This document shows, one piece after another, positions 6,458 through 11,722 of a DNA stretch of 11,722 bases. Location: the NCBI GenBank assembly GCA_046756945.1, contig JBHHXI010000100.1:1-11722 (forward strand), read 5' to 3'. Position numbers and translations under genes: made by a program. Source of the DNA: JACZQZ01 sp046756945 (GTDB lineage: Bacteria; Pseudomonadota; Alphaproteobacteria; Rhodospirillales; 2-02-FULL-58-16). Position 1 is the stretch's first letter. Each line of letters starts with the position of its first letter. Under the pieces are notes generated by a model, which made no database searches, was not told the origin of the DNA, and was given only the letters and a program-made list of their open reading frames with translations.

Positions 6458-6470
6458 AGGCCCGTGGCCT
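6458..6470. terminator. Small hairpin in a convergent gap
   Basis: AGGCC-CGT-GGCCT is a perfect five-base-pair stem with a three-base loop in the 21-base gap between convergent genes. It could stall polymerase in both directions, but it is short and lacks a T tract. Confidence 0.25.
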
Positions 6471-6473
6471 GTA

Positions 6474-7160
6474 TCAGCGGGACAGGATCATGTACCCCTT
6501 GCCGTACCGGTTGACTTCCGATCTCAGCACGGCGAACCCGTGCCTGAGGAAGACGTCCGGGTGACCGGGATTTACGTAGACGACGGATATCGGCCTTTTG
6601 AATTCCGCCGTCGAGTCGACGATGTTCCTCACCACCGGATCGAGGATCTCTTCGTCGAACGGATCGGTGAAATAAAAGACGTTGGCGTCATGGGGAACGG
6701 GGAACCGGGCCGCATCGGACTGGACGATCTGCCACTCCGGAGACCGCTTGCCCAGCCTGCGGTAATACTTCGCCAGGGTGTCCGACGCCCTGGCGCAGAG
6801 GGTTTCGGACAGCTCGACGCCGATGATCCTGCGGAACGGGAACTGGGAGGCGAAAAAAATCATCCGTCCCAGGCCGGACCCGTAGTCGACGAAAACGCTG
6901 GCCGGGTAATCCACGTCCAACTGTTTGAAGGCCCTGTGGGCGAGATAATAGGGACACGGTAAATAGATGTTCCCGTGCTGCTTGAAATATTCCTCGATAT
7001 CCATGTCATCGAAGGGAATCATGTCGGTGGTCTTCGATGCGAATTTCGTTTCAAAATAGATCTCGAACAGGGCCATGGGAAAGGCCCTCAAGACACCGTA
7101 TTGATGGATCGTCTCGAACCCCCTTTGCACGAACCTTACCTTGGCTTTCAGTCCTTCCAT
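6474..7160 (-). CDS. Class I SAM-dependent methyltransferase, target unknown
   Basis: This 228-residue protein has a helical N-terminal third (about 1-80, with FETIHQYGVLRAFPMALFEIYFETKF and YLPCPYYLAHRAF) followed by a SAM-binding Rossmann core. Motif I is VFVDYGSGLGRM (89-100), the acidic strand ends in GVELS (114-118), an SDA at 148-150 fits the adenine-side loop, and VFYFTDPFDEEIL (161-173) is the strand 4 region. The 'Gly-Ser-Gly-Leu-Gly-Arg' version of motif I is found in several families, including protein methyltransferases, so the target cannot be deduced. Its place between sugar genes suggests glycan decoration. It stands alone on the minus strand, convergent with the C-methyltransferase and divergent from gmd, so it probably has its own promoter in 7161-7309, where I see no clear boxes. 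No strong ribosome site precedes ATG 7160. Confidence 0.82.
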   Translation of the reverse strand: MEGLKAKVRFVQRGFETIHQYGVLRAFPMALFEIYFETKFASKTTDMIPFDDMDIEEYFKQHGNIYLPCPYYLAHRAFKQLDVDYPASVFVDYGSGLGRMIFFASQFPFRRIIGVELSETLCARASDTLAKYYRRLGKRSPEWQIVQSDAARFPVPHDANVFYFTDPFDEEILDPVVRNIVDSTAEFKRPISVVYVNPGHPDVFLRHGFAVLRSEVNRYGKGYMILSR

Positions 7161-7309
7161 GCCGGCTTGCCCCGTTTCGGCGCCTCCCGTTTTAAGATGA
7201 TCGCCCGTGCCCCGTGGTGGTCCGGAGCGCCCTCGTTCCGCCGCCCCGCCTTAGGACCGAGACAGGACACTAGCATCACCGTTGAAACTGGTTCGGAAAT
7301 TTGTGAACG

Positions 7310-8380
7310 ATGAGTGACAAGATCGCGTTGATCACCGGAGTTACGGGTCAGGACGGCGCCTATCTGGCCGAGTTCCTGATCAAGAAAGGCTACACCGTCC
7401 ATGGGATCCGGCGGCGTTCGTCGTCGTTCAACACCGGGCGCGTCGATCATCTCTACGAGGACCCCCACAAGACGGGCGTGCGCCTGTTCCTCCACTACGG
7501 CGACATGACGGACGCGGCGAACCTGCTGCGTCTGGTGCAGTCCATCGGTCCGACGGAAATCTATAATCTGGCGGCGCAAAGCCACGTGCAGGTGAGCTTT
7601 GATTCGCCCGAATACACCGGCAACGTGGACGCGCTGGGGACGCTGCGCCTGCTCGAGGCGATCCGCATGCTCGGCCTGGAGGCGAAGGTCCGGTTCTACC
7701 AGGCGTCGACGTCCGAGATTTTCGGCAACACCACCGAGACGCCGCAGAACGAGAACACCCCCTTCCACCCCAACAGTCCCTATGCGGTGGCCAAGCTTTT
7801 CGCCTACTGGATCACCGTTAATTACCGGGAAGCCTATGATTTCTTTGCCTGCAACGGCATCCTGTTTAATCACGAGGGACCGACCCGGGGCGAGACCTTC
7901 GTCACCCGCAAGATCACCCGCGCCGTCGCCGCCATCGAACTGGGTCTTCAGGACACGCTGTATCTCGGCAACCTGGATGCGGAGCGCGACTGGGGCCACG
8001 CCCGCGACTACGTGGTCGGCATGTGGCTGACGCTCCAGCAGACGGAGCCCGGCGACTACGTCATGGCGACCGGCGAAAGCCACTCCGTGCGCGAGTTCGT
8101 GGAGCTGGCCTTCGCCGAGGTCGGCCGGCGCATCGAGTGGAAAGGCAGCGGGCTCGAGGAAAAAGGCATGGACGCCGCCACCGGCGCGGTGCTGGTCGAG
8201 ATCGATCCCCAATACTTCCGGCCCACCGAGGTCTACCGGTTGCGGGGCGATTCGACCAAGGCGCGCGAGAAACTGGGCTGGCGCCACCACACCAGCTTTG
8301 CGGAGCTCGTCCGCGAGATGGTGGCGTCGGACCTGAAGACCATTTCCGCGGGAAACGGCCTGAACACCGGGACGTCGTGA
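7310..8380 (+). CDS. gmd: GDP-mannose 4,6-dehydratase
   Basis: This 356-residue enzyme has the full Gmd signature and would convert GDP-mannose to GDP-4-keto-6-deoxymannose in the cytoplasm. GVTGQDGAYLAEFL binds NADP, HGIRRRSSSFNT is the cofactor/tetramer loop, NLAAQSHVQVSF (86-97) is intact, and the catalytic set is T134, S135, E136 (ASTSEIFG) with Y158 and K162 (YAVAK). FVTRKITRA and the C-terminal DPQYFRPTEVYRLRGDSTKAREKLGW match family members, as does the length. One oddity is NHEGPTRGE (187-195) in place of the usual NHESPRRGE. The product can feed perosamine, rhamnose, fucose or branched-sugar routes, and the DegT aminotransferase in this window is the obvious partner. The ATG at 7310 has only a weak GGAA ten bases upstream. 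A 57-base gap leads to the SDR gene, probably in the same transcript. Confidence 0.95.
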   Translation: MSDKIALITGVTGQDGAYLAEFLIKKGYTVHGIRRRSSSFNTGRVDHLYEDPHKTGVRLFLHYGDMTDAANLLRLVQSIGPTEIYNLAAQSHVQVSFDSPEYTGNVDALGTLRLLEAIRMLGLEAKVRFYQASTSEIFGNTTETPQNENTPFHPNSPYAVAKLFAYWITVNYREAYDFFACNGILFNHEGPTRGETFVTRKITRAVAAIELGLQDTLYLGNLDAERDWGHARDYVVGMWLTLQQTEPGDYVMATGESHSVREFVELAFAEVGRRIEWKGSGLEEKGMDAATGAVLVEIDPQYFRPTEVYRLRGDSTKAREKLGWRHHTSFAELVREMVASDLKTISAGNGLNTGTS

Positions 8381-8437
8381 GATTCCCGCTGGCGTTGCCC
8401 TTATGGCGCGCGTAACGGACGAGAAAGGCCGCCACCA

Positions 8438-9211
8438 ATGACATCCTTTCAACCGCCCACGTGGGTTCCAAGGGTGGAGCCGGGCACCCGCATTCTTGTC
8501 GCCGGCGCCAGCGGCGGGCTTGGCCAAGCTCTGGTGGACATGCTGCTGAAGGGATCGGACTGTGTGATCGGCGCCCACGGGGCGACCAAGATGCACCCCG
8601 CTGCCAACGAGGCGCGCGTAATTTCCATTGTCCGTCCTTTCGAGGGCGACGCCGACTGCGTCGCCGTGGTGGAGGAGTTCTGTGACAAGGCGGGCGGCAT
8701 TGATGCCCTTGTTATGCTGGCCGGAGGGCTCACCAACGTCAGCCACTGGGACGAGTTCACGGGAGAAGAGTGGCGGAACGACATCAACATCAATCTTAAC
8801 GTTCCGTTTTTCCTGGCCCGCGCCGCCATGCGGCGAATGAAGGCGCAGGGGACGGGCGGGCGGATAATTCTGAACGGCACCGAGTCCGCGCTCCACGGCG
8901 GCAGCCCACAGTCTTTTCCGTACGCCATCGCCAAGCGCGGGACCGAATGCATGGTCCAGGGGCTGGCCCGCGAAGGCGCGCCCCATTCGATTCTCGTGAA
9001 CGGGGTAAGGTTTGGTTTCATCGAGAGCGGGTTCCATCAGCGCTGGTTGAACAAGACCGGGAAGGATCTGGAAAAACGCGCCGAGCTCGTGCCGCTCAAA
9101 CGTGGCGGGCACCCCGACGAAGCAGCGGCCTTGATCGTTTACCTTCTATCGGGTTGGAGTCAGTTCATCACCGGTCAGATGCTGGCGCTCACCGGCGGCG
9201 ACTGGCTATGA
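8438..9211 (+). CDS. Classical short-chain dehydrogenase/reductase (SDR)
   Basis: This 257-residue protein is of classical SDR length. GASGGLG (23-29) is the cofactor turn, MLAGG (93-97) replaces the usual NNAG, N119 (ININLNVPFF) is the structural Asn, and Y162 and K166 (YAIAK) are the catalytic pair. At the Ser position the alignment is ambiguous: NGTES at 146-150 offers T148 or S150, with the loop to Tyr one residue longer than usual. The tail ends in LTGGDWL, typical of FabG-like members. It follows gmd by 57 bases with AAAGG nine bases before ATG 8438. A role in reducing a keto-sugar nucleotide or glycan precursor is therefore plausible, although the known GDP-4-keto-6-deoxymannose reductases are extended SDRs. 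The sequence around R64-F68 gives no clear NAD/NADP choice. Substrate unknown. Confidence 0.85.
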   Translation: MTSFQPPTWVPRVEPGTRILVAGASGGLGQALVDMLLKGSDCVIGAHGATKMHPAANEARVISIVRPFEGDADCVAVVEEFCDKAGGIDALVMLAGGLTNVSHWDEFTGEEWRNDININLNVPFFLARAAMRRMKAQGTGGRIILNGTESALHGGSPQSFPYAIAKRGTECMVQGLAREGAPHSILVNGVRFGFIESGFHQRWLNKTGKDLEKRAELVPLKRGGHPDEAAALIVYLLSGWSQFITGQMLALTGGDWL

Positions 9212-10177
9212 CGGCAAGGTGTTGAAACGAGCCTCGGGCAGGACGTCGCTGTATGTGTTGCGGTCGGGGTAGCGTTTGGCGATGACGTCCCGCATTTCCT
9301 CGAAACGCTCGAGCAGATCCGCCTTGCGCATGTCTTCCTCCGCAGAATCGCCGGAGCAGACGGCCTGGGCCAGTCGCACCGCCTCGGGCACCAACTCCGC
9401 GAACGGGTGACGGTGCACCAACCACTCGTTGACGTAGAGGGTGCGGGACCTCTCGGTCGGTGGATACATGACCGGAATGATGCCGTGGGGATCTCGCACC
9501 AGGATGTTGACGCCGTTCAACCAGCCACCGACGTGGCGTTCCCGGGTTTTCGCGTCCATATTGGCGGGATGGGCCGGGCTGTAAGCATCGAACACCATCT
9601 TGAATTCGGGGTGGGTGACCAGGAAATCCCGGGTGGATTGGCGCACGAACGCGTAATTGGTGTCGTCGATCAGGATCACCGCGTTCTCGTGAAGATAGGG
9701 AAGGGCGAGCATCAGGGCGATCACTTGACTGCGGTAATCGTGGGCGCCGTCGATGAAATAGACGCCGATCCGGCGGCCATCGAGGTGATCGTCCAGGCCC
9801 TCGAGAGCGGTCTCGAAATCCATGTTGATAAGGTGAGCGTTTCCAGCGCCCAGCTTTTCGATCCTCTCGCGAACGATCCCCAGATTTTGGCCTTCCGGGT
9901 CGAGAAGCGAAAAGTCGTCGATACCGAAGCACGGAAATCCGGGAAAGTTGACCGCTACGGACAGTAGGGTCAGTCCTTGGAAGACGCCGATCTCCACGTA
10001 GCAGGCGCCAGGATCGTCCACAAACAGGCGCGTCAGCCGTTGCAAGGCCCCAACCGTCTTCCTGCCGGACAGACCGCCGAGCATTTCACTGCCCTTGTTG
10101 CAAAGAAGTCCGTGGTGATTGGCTTCGCGGACGCTGTCAAAGACCTTCCTGAGAAACGCGGGGGACCCTTCGGCCAT
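9206..10177 (-). CDS. SAM-dependent methyltransferase, Methyltransf_24 (TylF/CmcI-like) type
   Basis: This 323-residue protein has the core of small-molecule and sugar O-methyltransferases of the Methyltransf_24 kind. Motif I is CYVEIGVFQGLTLLSVA (59-75), the acidic strand ends at GIDDF (85-89), and VYFIDGAHDYRSQV (139-152) is the diagnostic DGxHDY segment. ILIDDTNY (168-175) supplies a further acidic pair that could bind a metal. The C-terminal 100 or so residues are extra and contain GGWLNGVNILVRD and a charged tail. The start is set by GGAG on the minus strand (plus 10186-10189), eight bases before ATG 10177. An open frame extends further upstream to 10432 but runs into the divergent gene and looks non-coding. 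Its last six bases overlap the convergent SDR gene. The likely substrate is a sugar of the surface glycan (inference). Confidence 0.86.
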   Translation of the reverse strand: MAEGSPAFLRKVFDSVREANHHGLLCNKGSEMLGGLSGRKTVGALQRLTRLFVDDPGACYVEIGVFQGLTLLSVAVNFPGFPCFGIDDFSLLDPEGQNLGIVRERIEKLGAGNAHLINMDFETALEGLDDHLDGRRIGVYFIDGAHDYRSQVIALMLALPYLHENAVILIDDTNYAFVRQSTRDFLVTHPEFKMVFDAYSPAHPANMDAKTRERHVGGWLNGVNILVRDPHGIIPVMYPPTERSRTLYVNEWLVHRHPFAELVPEAVRLAQAVCSGDSAEEDMRKADLLERFEEMRDVIAKRYPDRNTYSDVLPEARFNTLPS

Positions 10178-10185
10178 GTGGGATA

Positions 10186-10189
10186 CTCC
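10186..10189 (-). promoter_or_regulatory. Ribosome-binding site for the Methyltransf_24 gene
   Basis: CTCC on the plus strand reads GGAG on the minus strand, eight bases before the ATG at 10177. It decides this start over the longer upstream open frame. Confidence 0.6.
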
Positions 10190-10272
10190 GATGCTGCACA
10201 AGACCCGGGCGGTGTAAGGGCCGTGACTATGACACAAATGACGTGGTCTGGAAACGCGGACCGTGGGCCGCC

Positions 10273-10276
10273 GGAG
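10273..10276 (+). promoter_or_regulatory. Ribosome-binding site for the surface-carbohydrate gene
   Basis: GGAG lies eight bases before ATG 10285 and supports that start over the in-frame codon at 10243, which would add 14 residues. Confidence 0.6.
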
Positions 10277-10284
10277 AAGCGCCC

Positions 10285-11722
10285 ATGACGCTTCTTCTCC
10301 ATTCCTCACGGGACCTGCCCGACCCCGCCTCGTACCGCTTCTGGTTTCCGACCACGGGCACGCAAGCGGCGCTGGATGCGGAAAGAAAGTTGCCCCGTCT
10401 GGCTGCCCGCCTAGAAGGCGCGTTCGCCGCATGTCGGACGCTGTGGTGGCGGCTTGGGCGCGAGATGGGCGCGGCCGGGACCGCCGACATCGCGGTGACG
10501 CCCACCGGCAGCTCCATGGGCTCCGACTTCGGCGTCATGCTGGCGTGGTCCCGCCTGACCGGGGAAATGGCCGCCGGGGACGAAACCTGTCTCGCGGTGT
10601 GCGACGACCCATGGCTGTTCCGGCACCTGGCCGGGATTCCGGGGGTGCGGGCGGGGCGGCCGCCCTCGTTGTGGGTGCGGCGGGCGCGCCTGCGCCTGAG
10701 GGGGGTGCTGGCGCGGTGCAGGGTCAGCCTCTCGGTCGCCATCGCCGCCCTGCGCCTGGGCCGGTTGCGCGGGGCCCACGCCGGGGGCGAGTCGGTGCTT
10801 CTGGTCTATGGACACCCCTGGAGCGACGCCCACGGCTTCGACGCCTACTTCGACGTCCTGATGGAGCGGCTGCCGGCGGTAAAACGGCTTCTGCATACCG
10901 ACTGCCCGGCGCGGCGGGCGCTGGAGCTGACCGCTGACGGCCGCACCGCAAGCCTGCACGGGTGGGGAAGCCCTTTCCGCGCGCTCGGGCTGGTGGCCGC
11001 GCGCTGGCGCCCGGAGCGGCGCCATACGGAAGGCCGGTACGGGTGGCTGGTGCGCCGGGCGGCGGACAAGGAGAACGGCGGCGGCGCGCCGGCCATGAAC
11101 CGCTGGTACCTTCACTGCCAGGAGCGGTGGCTGGCGTCGGCGCAGCCGGCGCGCATCGCCTGGCCGTGGGAGAATCACGCCTGGGAACGGGGCCTGTGCC
11201 GCGCCGCGCGGCGCCTGGGCGTGCGCACCATCGGCTATCAGCATGCGGTGATCGGTCCGCACAAGCTCAACTACTCGACAGCGTCGACCCGGACGGCCTG
11301 GACAGCGTCCCCGACCTCGTCGTCGCCAACGGGCCGGCCTACCATGCCGAGGCGGCGGCCTGGGGCGTGCCCGAAGAGCGCCTCGTCATCGGCGGCGCGT
11401 TCCGTTTCCGGCGCTCCGAAAAGGACCTCTACGATGCCCGGGGACCCGTATTCGTTCCGCTGTCGTCGAATCCGGACGAGGCCCGCCAACTGGTGGCGGC
11501 GGCCAGGGCCGTCGCCGACAGCGGGCGCGCCGTGCTGGTCAAGGACCATCCCCTGTACCCGCTGAATTTCCGGGAATCGGCGAACCTCGCGCGCACCACG
11601 GCGCCGATGGCCGAACACGACGGGCTGTCGGCGGTGCTGTACACGACCGGCACATCGGGGCTCGACGCGTTGCTGGAAGGTCTGCCCACCTTCCGTCTGA
11701 TGCTCGAGGACCGCATCGCCAT
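10285..11722 (+). pseudogene. Surface-carbohydrate/GT-B-like protein with a one-base deletion near 11277; 3' end outside window
   Basis: From ATG 10285 the first 331 codons read as a soluble protein. A conserved-looking block of WPWENHAWERGL (about 293-304), then RTIGYQHAVIGPHKLNYS (314-331), resembles the 'E-N-x-x-W-E ... G-Y-x-H' region of surface carbohydrate biosynthesis proteins of the TIGR04326 type and related GT-B enzymes. From 11277 the same frame degrades to Ser/Pro/Arg-rich sequence. The frame one base earlier takes over and stays open to the window end, reading VPDLVVANGPAYHAEAAAWGV, VKDHPLYPLNF and YTTGTSGLDALLEGLP. The last of these is the usual GT-B C-terminal donor-site pattern. 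One missing base in TCG|ACAGC explains this. The repaired protein exceeds 479 residues. Transfer of a sugar or polyol-phosphate in the cytoplasm is inferred, not shown. Sequencing error or real inactivation cannot be separated here. Confidence 0.75.

Noticed and set aside
7161..7309. Promoter boxes in the divergent gap before gmd
   Set aside because: TTGAAA at 7282 looks like a -35 box, but nothing resembling a -10 box lies about 17 bases on, before the start codon.
7148..9112. 654-codon open frame on the minus strand, opposite gmd and the SDR
   Set aside because: It runs across two real genes and their gap, its composition follows codon shadowing, and no recognisable motif occurs.
9407..9967. 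186-codon plus-strand frame within the Methyltransf_24 gene
   Set aside because: Antisense shadow; no motif, and the minus strand carries clear SAM-binding and DGAHDY motifs.
10178..10432. N-terminal extension of the Methyltransf_24 gene
   Set aside because: The extra 85 residues are Arg/Pro-rich, run into the divergent gene, and a good GGAG precedes the ATG at 10177.
1..11722. CRISPR array, tRNA or rRNA, insertion sequence or phage genes
   Set aside because: Reading both strands showed no regularly spaced repeats, no tRNA cloverleaf, no rRNA sequence, and no transposase or integrase motifs.

Overview
The window is a GC-rich stretch (low to mid 60s % by eye) packed with surface-polysaccharide (O-antigen or capsule type) biosynthesis genes. 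Codon usage, GTG/ATG starts with GGAG-type ribosome sites, and protein sequences resembling those of alphaproteobacterial LPS/capsule clusters suggest an alphaproteobacterium, perhaps Rhodospirillales-like. No taxonomic marker gene is present, so this is inference. I see no tRNA, rRNA, CRISPR array, transposase or integrase.

Layout. 1-341: C-terminal end of a probable membrane glycosyltransferase (+). 489-1296: SAM methyltransferase broken by a one-base insertion (+). 1356-1811: small cupin protein (+). 1911-3026: PLP-dependent DegT-family sugar aminotransferase, GDP-perosamine-synthase-like (+). 3104-3910: family 2 glycosyltransferase (-). 4202-5194: divergent GDP-mannose 4,6-dehydratase paralogue lacking the usual catalytic Glu (+), overlapping 5181-6452, a zinc-finger sugar C-methyltransferase (+). 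6474-7160: SAM methyltransferase (-). 7310-8380: canonical GDP-mannose 4,6-dehydratase, gmd (+). 8438-9211: classical short-chain dehydrogenase (+). 9206-10177: Methyltransf_24-type methyltransferase (-). 10285-end: surface-carbohydrate/GT-B-like protein with an apparent one-base deletion (+), running off the window.

How the genes fit together. Canonical Gmd would turn GDP-mannose into GDP-4-keto-6-deoxymannose. The DegT aminotransferase could aminate C4 to give GDP-perosamine or a relative, and the SDR could reduce a keto intermediate. The Gmd-like protein is translationally coupled to a C-methyltransferase, which suggests a second, branched and methylated GDP-sugar. The glycosyltransferases would assemble the glycan, and three further methyltransferases would cap or decorate it. 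The substrate assignments are inference; the enzyme families are clear from motifs.

The most interesting points are the Gmd paralogue with a CSSN in place of the STSE active-site motif and its coupling to a C-methyltransferase. Others are the uncharacterised cupin, two separate single-base frameshifts, an 11-bp tandem repeat directly upstream of a ribosome-binding site, and a perfect inverted repeat upstream of the family 2 glycosyltransferase. Single minus-strand genes alternate with plus-strand pairs, giving a mosaic rather than one long operon.
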